Below, piece after piece: positions 28,503 through 38,698 of a DNA stretch of 64,000 nucleotides (positions within the stretch are counted from its first letter, which is position 1; each line of letters opens with the position of its first letter). Location: the NCBI GenBank assembly GCA_016721605.1, contig JADKHS010000001.1, positions 62,001 to 126,000 on the forward strand. Direction: 5' to 3'. The translations under genes and the position numbers were made by a program. Under the pieces are notes generated by a model. That model ran no database searches and had not been told where the DNA came from. It was given only the letters and a program-made list of their open reading frames with translations. The DNA is from Nitrosomonadales bacterium (GTDB taxonomy: Bacteria; Pseudomonadota; Gammaproteobacteria; Burkholderiales; Gallionellaceae).

Positions 28503-29566
28503 ATGAAATTCATCGACGAATCAAAAATTGAAGTCATCGCAGGCGATGGCGGCAATGGTGCGGCCAGCTTTCGGCGAGAAAAATATATCGACAAGGGCGG
28601 CCCCGATGGCGGGGATGGCGGTTGGGGCGGTAGTGTGTATGCGCTCGCAGACCGCAACATCAACACCCTGGTGGATTACCGTTTTGCGCGCCATCACCGC
28701 GCGCGTAATGGTGAAGCCGGACGGGGTGCAGATTGCTATGGTAAAGGCGCGGAAGATATTGTGCTACGCATGCCAGTCGGCACTGTCATCACTGATATCA
28801 ATACCGGTGAATTGATTGCCGACCTGGATCACGATGGGCAAAAAATGTTGCTCGCCCAAGGTGGCAAAGGGGGCTTAGGTAATCTGCACTTTAAATCCAG
28901 CACCAACCGCGCCCCGCGTCAATGCACCCCAGGCGTTGAAGGTGAACGGCGCGAACTGCAATTAGAGTTAAAAGTACTCGCCGACGTGGGTTTGCTGGGC
29001 ATGCCCAATGCAGGCAAATCCACCTTCATTCGCGCGGTTTCCGCTGCGCGTCCCAAGGTAGCCGATTATCCTTTCACCACGCTACATCCGAACTTGGGCG
29101 TGGTGCGGGTATCGGCCGAAAAGAGTTTCGTTATCGCCGACATTCCTGGCTTGATTGAAGGCGCTGCAGAAGGTGCGGGACTAGGACACCAGTTTTTACG
29201 CCATTTGATGCGTACCCGTTTGCTATTGCACTTGGTCGACATTGCCCCGATATACGAGGGAGTCGATCCGGTGCATGAAGCCCATTCAATTCTGAATGAA
29301 CTAAAAAATATGATGAAGCGCTGTATAACAAACCGCGTTGGCTAGTATTAAACAAGCTTGACCTGCTACAAGATAAAGATGAAAAGATCGCTGCTTTTCT
29401 GCAAGGGTTCGGCGACTACACGCGTTATTTCACTATCTCCGCGATTAATGGCGACGGCTGTAAAGGGTTGAGCTATGCCATCATGGAGCATGTGGAGCAG
29501 GTTGCTAAACAGGAAGAGTTGGCCAACGTCGAAAATCTCCAAAAAACTGATAATTTAATACTTTAA
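28503..29566 (+). CDS. obgE: GTPase Obg/CgtA (one frameshift in this sequence)
   Basis: Obg is an essential GTPase of 50S assembly and stress control. The first frame shows the glycine-rich Obg fold (residues 1-158), G1 (GMPNAGKST) and G3 (DIPGLIEGA), then stops at 29345 after 280 residues. Adding one A to the A6 run at 29303-29308 gives LKKYDEALYNKPRWLVLNKL, with G4 (NKLD) and G5 (SAINGDG), ending at TAA 29564-29566 with about 354 residues, the normal length. Loss of G4/G5 in an essential gene is not credible biologically, so the shift is most likely a sequence error. It follows rplU-rpmA in the usual order. Confidence 0.93.
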
Positions 29567-29572
29567 TGCATC

Positions 29573-30690
29573 ATGAAAACCATCCTGACCCAGTGCAAAC
29601 GCATCGTCGTCAAAGTTGGCAGCAGCCTGGTCCCAATCAGGGTGAAGGACTGGATATCCCTGCAATCCAGAACTGGGCGCAGCAAATTGCTACGCTACGT
29701 GACAATGGGCACAAAGTAGTATTGGTCTCTTCGGGCGCGATTGCCGAAGGTATGCAGCGACTTGGCTGGAAAAAACGCCCCAGCGCTGTGCATGAATTGC
29801 AAGCCGCTGCCGCAGTCGGTCAGATGGGCTTAATACAGGTGTACGAAAGCTGCTTTAGCGCACACGGCCTGCATACCGCACAAATATTGCTCACCCATGC
29901 CGATCTCGCCGATCGTGAACGCTACCTCAACGCCCGCTCTACACTGCGTACCCTGCTGACCCTTGGCGTTATTCCCGTCATCAATGAAAATGACACGGTG
30001 GTCACCGATGAAATCAAGTTTGGTGACAACGACACTTTAGGCGCATTGGTTGCCAACCTAATTGAGGCTGATGCGCTCATTATCCTTACTGACCAAATCG
30101 GCCTTTACACTGCTGACCCGCGCAAGGATCCAAATGCTACGCTAGTCAGTTTCGCGCAAGCGGGCGATGAAAAGCTTGAAGCCATGGCAGGTGGCGCAGG
30201 TAGCCACATCGGGAGCGGCGGCATGCTCACCAAGGTGCTCGCCGCAAAACGGGCTGCACGTAGCGGCGCACACACCGTAATCGCATCTGGCCATGAAATA
30301 GATGTGTTGCCACGCCTGATGTGTGGCAACAGTATCGGCACTCTACTGGAAGCACAACCACTACCTTTAAATGCGCGCAAGCAATGGCTGGCAGATCATC
30401 TGCAAATCAGCGGCAAGGTAACGCTAGACGCTGGTGCAGTACATGCACTACGTAACGAAGGCAAGAGCCTATTACCGGTCGGCATTACCAATGTCAGCGG
30501 GGAATTTGAGCGCGGCACAGTAGTCGCCATTTTAGATATGAATAAACAAGACATTGCGCGCGGCCTGATCAACTACAATGCCACAGAAACACGTCGCATC
30601 GCTGGCCATCCCAGTAGCGAAATCGAAACTCTTTTGGGTTATGTTGATGAGCCAGAGCTGATACATCGAGACAACTTGATTTTATTGTAA
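29573..30690 (+). CDS. proB: Glutamate 5-kinase (one frameshift in this sequence)
   Basis: ProB makes glutamyl-5-phosphate, the first step of proline synthesis. The native start is ATG 29573 (MKTILTQCKRIVVKVGSSLV). The frame is then lost at the CCC at 29632-29634; one extra C restores ...SSLVPNQGEGLD... and a 372-residue protein. Kinase motifs include KVVLVSSGAIAEGMQRLG, VIPVINENDTVVTDEIKFGDND and GTGG-like GGAGSHIGSGGM. The last 80 or so residues are a PUA domain. The position downstream of obgE is common in betaproteobacteria. The frameshift again looks like a missing homopolymer base. Confidence 0.93.
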
Positions 30691-30903
30691 ACACGACAAA
30701 CTAAATTTATTGGTAGTAATCGCAACTGATCAGACAAATGAATACCAAACGTTGTTTATCTCAATTGGATATGACTTGACTTGTGGCGACGTCCCCCGTT
30801 TTTGGGTAATGATTACCGGATGTCCAAAAATCCATGGCGTTCTTTTCTGAGTGTCAGTGCCTTGATAACCGCATTTACAAAATAGCTTGACAGGTTGAAA
30901 AAC

Positions 30904-31398
30904 ATGATTGTTTTCTCCAGAAATCGCCGCCGGTTAGCTGTCTTGTTGTTAGTGGCTGCCATTTTTATAATGAGCGGCGTTGGTTACAAATTCTTCAATA
31001 ATCATCGTCCACAACAACGGCTTAAGTTCACGCAAGCAGCACCACAACCTCAAGCCACAATCGGATACATTGATAAGTTAACAGAGGATCCAGCCAACAG
31101 CACACAAATCAAGGTAGTCGGCTGGGCCTTGGCCAAAGACAGCGTAAGCGGTGTAGAGCTGGTGTTGAATGGCCAATTCCTATCCCTTTGCAAATCGCTG
31201 TCATACGGATGAATGTCGCGCAGACTTACCCAGATTATCCGGATGCGGCCAAGGCCGGTTTTGAGGGGATCGTCGATATGGGTCGCTAATCGAAGTGCAA
31301 TGGAAGTGGTCGTCATCGACAGGAAAGCAAGGCTTCGGTCATCGGGCGTCGCACCCAACCTGCAATTGGTGCCATGTATACGTGGACTGACCTTCTAA
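30904..31398 (+). pseudogene. Broken membrane-anchored protein with a GWAL-type beta domain
   Basis: ATG 30904 opens a protein with a basic N-terminus and one transmembrane segment (LAVLLLVAAIFIMSGVGY), then a linker and a domain starting VVGWALAKDSVSGVELVLNG. The frame stops at 31212. One extra C at 31179-31180 continues it as IPLQIAVIRMNVAQTYPDYPDAAKAGFEGIVDMG before another stop at 31288-31290. Fragments such as ASVIGRRT further on suggest additional shifts. The GWAL...YPDYP...GF pattern is common in domains attached to glycosyl- or acyltransferases. Several shifts in a short gene favour genuine decay, though sequence error contributes. Confidence 0.6.
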
Positions 31399-31611
31399 GC
31401 TGAACTGGAAAACTAATGATAGAAGCCCATTAGTTCTAGAGCAAATCGCATTTTATAACCGTTGACCGCATTGTCTCAAATCCTCTACAAACATCTTACG
31501 GTCAGTATGGAAGCTGGCTGGCACCGGCCCTTAACTTCAGCTTAATTTCCATACCCAGACGAGCACTTTGATTCAATACGAAAAAATAATCTGTTTTAGT
31601 CACATTAAAAT

Positions 31612-32709
31612 ATGACCACGATCCAATTGCGCGCCCCAATCTCTGAGAAATTGGCAAGCCGCGAAAATAATTTAAACGCCTTACGCCTGATCGCTGCGGT
31701 ATTGGTACTTTTTTCTCACTGCTACGCATTGAGCGGAAATATCCAACTAGAGCCAATTGGTCGTCTTCTTCATATATTTGATGGCGGTGCCTTGGCCGTA
31801 ATAGCTTTTTTCTTTTTGAGCGGCTATCTTATTTCCTCAAGTTGGGCCTCCACGCCACACTTTCCTTCGTTCATGGCAAAAAGAGCGCTGAGGATTTTGC
31901 CTGGCTTAGCTGTTGTTGTGGCGATCAGCGCACTTTTGCTTGGTCCCATAGCAAGCTCTCTGGATATCAATCACTATTTTTCATCCGGCCAGGCATTCAG
32001 ATATATCCGCGACAACGTTAATGTCCTAAGCCTGAAAACCAACACGCTACCTGGCGTTTTTGAAGACCTGCCGATACCTCACGCCGTTAATGGTTCTCTA
32101 TGGACCTTAAAGGTTGAATTCCTGGTTTACATCGCGACTGGAGTGATCGGTGCGACCTGTCTGCTGCCAACCGAAGGAAAAGGCTGGCGCAGTATTTTAT
32201 TTTCTACAGTGATGCTTTATCTAGCTGTTCGGATGATCACCGTTACCAAAGCCGAATTCAATAGTTGGAATACTGGCCTCGATTTATTTTCGTGCCAATT
32301 GATAGGGGTCTTTATACTCGGAGCTATTGTGTACACTGTACGCCACTGGATTCCTCGTTCCGGGTTACTAGTGACGGGACTCATTGGCCTTACATATTTA
32401 CTTCGGGAAACCAGTCTATTTTTGCTTTTTATATATTTGTCGTATGGATATTTTTTGCTATTCGTAGCTACTTCATCATTTCATCTATTAGGAAAAAGAA
32501 CACAAATTAATGATTATTCTTTTGGCGTTTACATCTACGCCTTTCCAATTCAACAAACCATTGTCACGCTGGCACCCGGCATTTCGCCAGTTTCCCTGTT
32601 CCTCTTCTCGTTCCCCATTGTGACGCTATTTGCAATTGCCTCATGGCATTTCATTGAGAAACCCTGTCTTGGGCTTAAAGTCTTGTATGGTCTTGAACCC
32701 GCCAAATGA
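31612..32709 (+). CDS. Acyltransferase family 3 (OafA/YrhL-type) membrane protein
   Basis: The product has 365 residues and about ten hydrophobic segments. It starts with the family signature ENNLNALRLIAAVLVLFSHCYA, whose SH histidine is the presumed catalytic residue, followed by FFFLSGYLISSSW. Such enzymes O-acylate surface polysaccharides or glycans. The gene is AT-richer than its neighbours and is preceded by a broken gene with a domain often linked to surface carbohydrate modification, so the two may be remnants of a glycan locus. The sequence appears intact. Confidence 0.88.
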   Translation: MTTIQLRAPISEKLASRENNLNALRLIAAVLVLFSHCYALSGNIQLEPIGRLLHIFDGGALAVIAFFFLSGYLISSSWASTPHFPSFMAKRALRILPGLAVVVAISALLLGPIASSLDINHYFSSGQAFRYIRDNVNVLSLKTNTLPGVFEDLPIPHAVNGSLWTLKVEFLVYIATGVIGATCLLPTEGKGWRSILFSTVMLYLAVRMITVTKAEFNSWNTGLDLFSCQLIGVFILGAIVYTVRHWIPRSGLLVTGLIGLTYLLRETSLFLLFIYLSYGYFLLFVATSSFHLLGKRTQINDYSFGVYIYAFPIQQTIVTLAPGISPVSLFLFSFPIVTLFAIASWHFIEKPCLGLKVLYGLEPAK

Positions 32710-32825
32710 AGTGGCTATTATTATCGCAATTTATCATTCAGACTTTGGTAAGATCTGCAGGTGGTGGGTGTAATAAATTTTGTTTAACGACCATTTGGCG
32801 GAAAACAGCTGTCTTGCAAGGAGCG

Positions 32826-32915
32826 ATGGTGACCGTACTGAAAGCGTTATCCCCTAAACTGATTGATGGCCTGTTGGCCGTCTACAAGAAATCCGAAGAT
32901 TTAGGGAAACACTGA
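32826..32915 (+). pseudogene. IS256-family transposase, N-terminal fragment
   Basis: The translation MVTVLKALSPKLIDGLLAVYKKSEDLG matches the opening of IS256-type transposases, which normally continue with an IGENGLLKQLTK stretch. Here it is cut after about 27 residues by a GGGAAACACTGAA sequence that resembles the terminal repeat of an IS5-type element. Only this fragment remains. Confidence 0.6.
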
Positions 32916-33060
32916 ACAATTCACCCCGTCAGAGACCCCGAGGTGAATTTTACGGTTGTGGCCGGAGAATTGGCTTGTTTTTGGCATGAATCGTGGCGAT
33001 TTTCGAGTCGTTTTCTTCATTTCTCGTTTTCAGAACGCACCTTAGTAGTATCTTTTATCG
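32912..33060 (+). mobile_element. Remnant of an IS5-type element end
   Basis: The stretch begins GGAAACACTGAACAATTCAC, close to the terminal repeats of the intact IS5-family copy at 54267-55459. The following bases align loosely with the reverse complement of that element's last 130 bases. No transposase remains. It directly abuts the truncated IS256 fragment. Assignment is by eye. Confidence 0.45.
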
Positions 33061-33404
33061 AGCTGCCATTATCGGGATGAGCACCACTTGGTTCGGCAAG
33101 AGGATCTCTCTGGCGCAAATATCGCGCATGACATCCCCCACTAGATCGCTACTGTCCACGTCATAAATCTACCAGCCAATAATTTTCGGCTAAAAATAGC
33201 CATGAACAAATATAGGTAAGAGTAAATACCCTTCACCCGTGAAAACAGACAGGTAATATCTCGGTTAAATAGCTGGCTGGGTGCGGTAACAAAGAGCACA
33301 CGCAGCTTGCAGTGCATGGATTTTGGGAACACTAACGATAGCCCGTTAGTTCATTTAATGGCACTTCTGCAATGCTTACGCTGGCCTTGCATACCATGAT
33401 GCGT
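33061..33404. other. Gap with no supportable gene
   Basis: No reading frame here has convincing codon use, a ribosome-binding site or a recognisable product. It lies between IS scars and the terminator of the tRNA operon. Confidence 0.6.
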
Positions 33405-33410
33405 AAAGTA

Positions 33411-33440
33411 AAAAAGACCTGCATCCCTGCAAGTCTTTAT
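33411..33440 (-). terminator. Rho-independent terminator of the tRNA-Lys/tRNA-Thr unit
   Basis: Read on the minus strand, a 10-bp stem (AAGACTTGCA / TGCAGGTCTT, one G-T pair) with a GGGA loop is followed by a run of T. It lies a few bases beyond the 3' end of tRNA-Thr. Confidence 0.85.
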
Positions 33441-33445
33441 TTATT

Positions 33446-33521
33446 TGGTGCCGCTTGTCGGATTCGAACTGACGACCTACCGCTTACAAGGCGGTTGCTC
33501 TACCAACTGAGCTAAAGCGGC
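33446..33521 (-). tRNA. tRNA-Thr (anticodon UGU)
   Basis: The 76-nt minus-strand sequence folds as a cloverleaf: acceptor GCCGCTT/AAGCGGC, D-arm GCTC...GAGC, anticodon stem ACCGC/GCGGT with loop CTTGTAA (TGT anticodon), and a T-arm with TTCGAAT. CCA is encoded. One A-C mismatch in the T-stem is visible. It is cotranscribed with tRNA-Lys. Confidence 0.95.
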
Positions 33522-33577
33522 GAAAAACCATTGATATTGCGTCCAAATGTTCTCAATCATGAACCACACAATTAAAC

Positions 33578-33653
33578 TGGTAGGTCGTGCCAGATTCGAA
33601 CTGGCGACCAACGGATTAAAAGTCCGCTGCTCTACCGGCTGAGCTAACGACCC
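33578..33653 (-). tRNA. tRNA-Lys (anticodon UUU)
   Basis: The 76-nt minus-strand cloverleaf has acceptor GGGTCGT/ACGACCT, anticodon loop CTTTTAA (TTT anticodon) within stem GCGGA/TCCGT, a T-loop TTCGAAT and an encoded CCA. It lies 22 bases from a strong promoter and 56 bases upstream of tRNA-Thr. Confidence 0.96.
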
Positions 33654-33674
33654 ATATCCCTTAAAGAAGCGCGC

Positions 33675-33702
33675 ATTATACGGACTTTACCCGCCCTGTC
33701 AA
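33675..33702 (-). promoter_or_regulatory. Sigma70 promoter of the tRNA-Lys/tRNA-Thr unit
   Basis: On the minus strand, a perfect TTGACA -35 box (33702-33697) and a perfect TATAAT -10 box (33680-33675) are separated by 16 bases. The -10 is followed by a GC-rich GCGCGC stretch, as in stringently controlled stable-RNA promoters. It lies just beyond the queC stop. Confidence 0.9.
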
Positions 33703-33716
33703 CGCAACAGGGCGCA

Positions 33717-34394
33717 TCATCCTGCAATACGATAACGTGTCGGATCAATTATTCCAGCGGTTTTAAAACCGGCTCGGCGTAGTTGGCAGGAATCACACAC
33801 AGCGCATGCACGGCCATCCGAATCAGCTTGGTAACAGGACACTGTCAGACTGTAATCCACACCAAGTTCTGTACCTAGCTTGACTATATCGGCCTTGGAC
33901 AAACGCAACAAAGGCGCGTGTAATGTCAAATAGCTACCCTCTACCGCTGCCTTGGTGGCGAGATTAGCCATGTTTTCAAAAGCCGCTATATATTCTGGAC
34001 GACAGTCGGGATAGCCGGAAAAATCAACTGCGTTCACCCCAATAAATATATCCTGTACCTGCAACACTTCCGCCCAAGCCAAGGCAAGTGACAACATAAT
34101 GGTGTTACGCGCTGGCACATAGGTCAGCGGAATACCTGTTGTTCTCTGTTCCGGTACTGCAATGCGCGTATCTGTCAAGGCAGAGCCACCAAATCCAGTC
34201 AAATCAACACTGATGACACGCTGCTCAATCGCACCCAAAGCCTGGGCCACACGCTCTGCTGCAGCAAGCTCAGCATAATGGCGCTGCCCATAGTCCACAC
34301 TCAACGCATGGCAGAGATAGCCCTGCTGTTTCGCCATGGCCATCACTGTGGCGGAATCCAGACCGCCTGACAACAACACTACTGCATTCTTCAT
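33717..34394 (-). CDS. queC: 7-cyano-7-deazaguanine synthase
   Basis: QueC converts 7-carboxy-7-deazaguanine to preQ0 with ATP and ammonia in queuosine synthesis. The start is set at the ATG overlapping the queE stop (ATGA); the opening MKNAVVLLSGGLDSATVMA contains the PP-loop SGGLDS. A Zn-binding cluster is visible near the C-terminus (SCYQ...ACAVCDSCQLR). The length of 225 residues is normal. It is the last protein gene of the tol-pal/que operon before the tRNA genes. Confidence 0.96.
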   Translation of the reverse strand: MKNAVVLLSGGLDSATVMAMAKQQGYLCHALSVDYGQRHYAELAAAERVAQALGAIEQRVISVDLTGFGGSALTDTRIAVPEQRTTGIPLTYVPARNTIMLSLALAWAEVLQVQDIFIGVNAVDFSGYPDCRPEYIAAFENMANLATKAAVEGSYLTLHAPLLRLSKADIVKLGTELGVDYSLTVSCYQADSDGRACAVCDSCQLRRAGFKTAGIIDPTRYRIAG

Positions 34395-35050
34395 TTTCCC
34401 TGCTGGCTGCCCCACAGTAACTTGTGCAATTGCACTTGCAGGCGCACCGGCAAGCTATCGCGCAAAATCCAATCGGCCAGTACTGTCGGTGACAGCTGAT
34501 CTTGTGCAGGTGAAAATAGCACGGTGAATTTTTCAGCCAAATCACGCTCACGCAACACCTGCTTGGCCCAAATGTAATCAGACTCATCACATAAGACAAA
34601 TTTTATTTCGTCGTGCGCATGCAACGCAATAAGATTACTCCACAAGTTCTTTTTTACTTCGCCTGATGCTGGCGTCTTGATGTCCAGGATCTTCATCACA
34701 CGCACATCGACACTAGATACATCCAGCGCCCCGCTAGTTTCCAGCGATACTTCATAACCTGCATTGCACAAGGCACTTAGTAAAGACAGGGAGTTTTTCT
34801 GCGCCAGAGGCTCGCCCCCGGTAACCGTAACATAGCGCGTATTATACCGAGCCACTTCAGTGAGTATTCCTGCAACTGTCATATTCTGTCCACCACTAAA
34901 AGCATAAGCAGTATCGCAGTATGAGCAACGTAACGGACAGCCTGTCAGACGTACAAAAACCGTCGGCAAGCCGACACGGCTCGTTTCGCCTTGTAAGGAA
35001 TAAAAAATTTCGGTGATGCGCAACTGCTCGCTAACGGAGCACGTAATCAT
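34391..35050 (-). CDS. queE: 7-carboxy-7-deazaguanine synthase (radical SAM)
   Basis: This 219-residue radical SAM protein carries the cluster motif CPLRCSYCDTAYAF (CxxxCxxC) near residue 38 and the SAM-binding GGEP in YVTVTGGEPLAQ. It converts carboxytetrahydropterin to 7-carboxy-7-deazaguanine, feeding QueC, whose start overlaps its stop. Its position behind cpoB is the usual one in proteobacteria. Confidence 0.95.
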   Translation of the reverse strand: MITCSVSEQLRITEIFYSLQGETSRVGLPTVFVRLTGCPLRCSYCDTAYAFSGGQNMTVAGILTEVARYNTRYVTVTGGEPLAQKNSLSLLSALCNAGYEVSLETSGALDVSSVDVRVMKILDIKTPASGEVKKNLWSNLIALHAHDEIKFVLCDESDYIWAKQVLRERDLAEKFTVLFSPAQDQLSPTVLADWILRDSLPVRLQVQLHKLLWGSQQGK

Positions 35051-35083
35051 GAAAACCTGCTTTATTTAAGATTCACCAGCCGT

Positions 35084-35500
35084 TTATGGCTTTACCGGTC
35101 GGGGCGGCACGGCTGTCTCAAGCTTATCTAAACGTCGCAAACGGGCATCCAAATCAATGTAAGAATCTCTCTGCCGCTTGTCCGATTCTTGCAGACTATG
35201 CGCCAGCACTTCGTCCTGCCCACGCAACCTACGCAATTCGTCTTTTTGTCCCTCGATCTGCGCTTGAAGGTCAACTATCTCACGGATTTGCTGCTTACGA
35301 GTTTCAATCTGTTGCTTTATAGTTTCCGCTTGCTGCTTGATTGTTTCAGTTTGCTGCTTACCGCTACCTTCCAAATTAGACACACGTTCTTTTAGTTGCC
35401 GGATTTGGTTATGCGCTTCTTCATCAGTAAAGAAAGCAGCATGTGCAGAACATGCTGCAATGGCACTCCATCCAGTAAGCAACAAAACGTGAAGTCTCAT
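35084..35500 (-). CDS. Second, truncated CpoB/YbgF-like coiled-coil protein
   Basis: The 138-residue product has a signal peptide (MRLHVLLLTGWSAIAACSAHA) and then the CpoB-type opening FFTDEEAHNQIRQLKERV, closely matching the larger CpoB at 36382-38691 (LFSDDEAHNQIRQLRERF). A Gln-rich coiled coil follows (KQQTETIKQQAETIKQQ). It ends after the coil (VPPRPVKP) and lacks the C-terminal TPR domain of CpoB. It is therefore a partial duplicate that keeps only the trimerisation coil. It lies between a second pal gene and queE in the same operon. Confidence 0.85.
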   Translation of the reverse strand: MRLHVLLLTGWSAIAACSAHAAFFTDEEAHNQIRQLKERVSNLEGSGKQQTETIKQQAETIKQQIETRKQQIREIVDLQAQIEGQKDELRRLRGQDEVLAHSLQESDKRQRDSYIDLDARLRRLDKLETAVPPRPVKP

Positions 35501-35512
35501 ACCCAGCCTACT

Positions 35513-36199
<687 letters not shown>

Positions 36200-36381
36200 A
36201 ATCAGCTCTCGCAAAGTTGCTATTTTAAAAAAGCCCTAACATTAGCCGCATACACCTTTGGCTTACCAGAACGTCTTATTATCATTCGAGCCATCGCTAG
36301 AATTAAAGATATACTCAAATTCTAACTTACAAAATACCAAGGTATACGACACCTACTTTAAAACATCGGACAAAAACACAC

Positions 36382-38691
36382 TTACTTAAGGATATCGAGG
36401 CGTTTCTTGGCTTGATCAGCTATTTTACTGCCGGGAAATTTGACGATTATTTGATTGAGTGTTTTCTTAGCCCCAACTATAGCCTTAAGTTGATGCTGGC
36501 AATCTGCAATTTTTAACATAGCATCTGGCACATTCGGGCTGGATGAATGCTTATTTACTAACAGCTGATAACTGTCCAATGCACTTTTGTAATCTTTCAA
36601 CGCAAAATAGGCGTTAGCCATCTCGTAGTGAATATTAGCCACATGCTTCGATTCAGGATATTTTTTCAGGAATTCCTGGAACACACTAATGGCATTCTGG
36701 TAGTCGCCAACTTTAGCATGGCCGTGTGCCAATTCATAAGCACGGTTTTCCATGTTAACAGTATCTATTTCCAATACATCTCCATTAACCGCCTTTCCAG
36801 CCGTTTTTGCGGACTGAGAGGCAGAAGACACTGATGATGTCCCAGCAACTATCGATTCAAAATGGCGCAAACTGGCGTCCATATCAATATAGAAATTTTT
36901 CTGCCGTTTTTCCGCATCCTGCACGTTGCGCAACAGCTCCTCATTCTGGCTACGCAGCATGCGTAATTCTGTGTTTTGTGCGTCATCGATCTTCGTTTGC
37001 AAATCAAGCATTGAGTTGGTTTGCTGCTTGTTGGCTTCTGCCTGCCGCTGTTTCGATTCTTGCGAGTTGCGCAATAAATCTTCATTCTGACTACTCAACT
37101 TGCGTAATTCCATATTCAGCGCATCAATCTGCGTTTGCAACTTGTGTAAAGAATTTGTTTGTTGCTTACTAATTTCTACCTGCCGTTTCTCCATTTCCTG
37201 CATGTTATGCACCAGTTCTTCGTTCTGATCCCGCAACATGCTTGCTTCATCATCATGAGTTCCAATCTTTTTTTTCAAATCAAGAACGGCTACTGTTTCA
37301 ACATGGCGCAAGCGATTATTAAAATCACTGTGAAAACTTTTCTGCTTTTTCTCTATTTCCTGCAGATTGTGCATAAACTCTTCATTTTGACTGCGCATTT
37401 CGGTGTTCTGCGCCTCAATATTTTTTTGCAAATCAAGCATAAAACTATGCTGTTGTTTATTGGCTTCTACCTGCCGCTTTTCAATATCCTGTAAGTTGCG
37501 CGTTAATACCTCTTCGTCGTGACTATGCAATTTATGTAATTCTTCATTCAAAGCTTGAACCTGCTTTTGTAGTTCTAGTGGGGATACAGTTTCAAAATGG
37601 CGTATACGAGTATCCAGATCAGTGTAAACATCTTTCTGCCGCTGATTCACATCCTGTAATTTGTGATCCAGATCTTCATTCAACCCCTGCAACTTGCGAA
37701 ACTCTGCACGTTGAGCCTCAATCTGTAATTGGATATCCAACATAGCCTGGGTTTGTTGCTTGCCGCTTTCTTCCAGCGGGGAGATACTAGCCTTAAACTC
37801 TGCTTGCTGCTGATCGAGAACAGAGTTAATTTGTTGCTTGCTGATTTCCTCCAACTGAGAAATACGTATTTTGAATTGAGCTTGTTGCTGATCAAGCAAA
37901 GTATTTATTTGTTGCTTGCCAGTTTCTTCCAGATTTGACATACGCTCATTGAGCTGCATTTGCTGGCCGAGCAGAGAGTTAGTCTGTTGTTTGCTAGCTT
38001 CTTCCAGATTCAACATACGCTCATTAAGCTGCGCTTGCTGACTGGAAAGAGAACTCGTTTGTTGTGTGTATAGTTCAGCCTGTTTTTGACTGGTTTCGGC
38101 TTGTTGCTTACTGCTTTCTTCAATTTTAGAAACACGCACTTTCACCTGCGTTTGCTGATCTAGCGCAGCACTAACATGTTGTTTCAAAGCCTCAAGTTGC
38201 TTTATTATTTCGAGCTGTTGTTTGCTGCTCTCTTCCAACTGAGAGATGCGTACCTTCAGTTGCGTTTGTTGGTCTAGTATAAAACTAGCCTGTTTTTTAT
38301 TAGCCTCAGCCTGCTGCTTATCCGCATCCTGTAGATTGTGTATCAACTTGTCATATTGACTACGCAAGTTAAGCAACTCTTTTTCGTGATTACTATAAAG
38401 ATTTGTCTGTCGTTTTTCCGTATCCTGTAAATTGTGCATACGCTCTTCATTTTGCCCATGCAACTTGCGTAATTCTGTCTTTTGAACCTCGATTTGCGTT
38501 TGCAGATCACTAATCAGGTCAAATTGTTGCTTGATAGTATCAGCTTGCTGTTTGTCAGCACCTTCCAACATTAAGAAGCGCTCTCTTAATTGCCGGATCT
38601 GATTGTGCGCCTCATCATCGCTGAACAGCGCAGCTTGAACCTGCCCTATAACAACGCACAGTCCCGCAAACAGCAAAGCTTGAAACTTCAT
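36382..38691 (-). CDS. cpoB: Giant CpoB (YbgF) with very long coiled coil and C-terminal TPR
   Basis: CpoB links Tol-Pal to peptidoglycan synthesis during division; typical homologues have about 260 residues, this one 769. A signal peptide (MKFQALLFAGLCVVIGQVQA) is followed by FSDDEAHNQIRQLRERF and then about 600 residues of Gln-rich heptads. These include repeated units such as LEESSKQQ and LLDQQQAQFK, each spaced by about 28 residues. The last 130 residues are TPR repeats (AYELAHGHAKVGDYQNAI, YPESKHVANIHYEMANAYF, FPGSKIADQAKKRLDIL). It starts 7 bp from the pal stop. The domain order matches CpoB; the enlarged coil is the anomaly. Confidence 0.93.
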   Translation of the reverse strand: MKFQALLFAGLCVVIGQVQAALFSDDEAHNQIRQLRERFLMLEGADKQQADTIKQQFDLISDLQTQIEVQKTELRKLHGQNEERMHNLQDTEKRQTNLYSNHEKELLNLRSQYDKLIHNLQDADKQQAEANKKQASFILDQQTQLKVRISQLEESSKQQLEIIKQLEALKQHVSAALDQQTQVKVRVSKIEESSKQQAETSQKQAELYTQQTSSLSSQQAQLNERMLNLEEASKQQTNSLLGQQMQLNERMSNLEETGKQQINTLLDQQQAQFKIRISQLEEISKQQINSVLDQQQAEFKASISPLEESGKQQTQAMLDIQLQIEAQRAEFRKLQGLNEDLDHKLQDVNQRQKDVYTDLDTRIRHFETVSPLELQKQVQALNEELHKLHSHDEEVLTRNLQDIEKRQVEANKQQHSFMLDLQKNIEAQNTEMRSQNEEFMHNLQEIEKKQKSFHSDFNNRLRHVETVAVLDLKKKIGTHDDEASMLRDQNEELVHNMQEMEKRQVEISKQQTNSLHKLQTQIDALNMELRKLSSQNEDLLRNSQESKQRQAEANKQQTNSMLDLQTKIDDAQNTELRMLRSQNEELLRNVQDAEKRQKNFYIDMDASLRHFESIVAGTSSVSSASQSAKTAGKAVNGDVLEIDTVNMENRAYELAHGHAKVGDYQNAISVFQEFLKKYPESKHVANIHYEMANAYFALKDYKSALDSYQLLVNKHSSSPNVPDAMLKIADCQHQLKAIVGAKKTLNQIIVKFPGSKIADQAKKRLDILK

Positions 38692-38698
38692 TCCTAAT

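Noticed and set aside
28503..29566. Programmed frameshift in obgE
   Set aside because: No slippery heptamer plus structure was seen, and the same one-base loss in short runs affects many unrelated genes, so a sequence error is simpler.
32706..32915. 69-residue gene overlapping the acyltransferase stop
   Set aside because: Only its second half is meaningful, and that is the start of an IS256 transposase.
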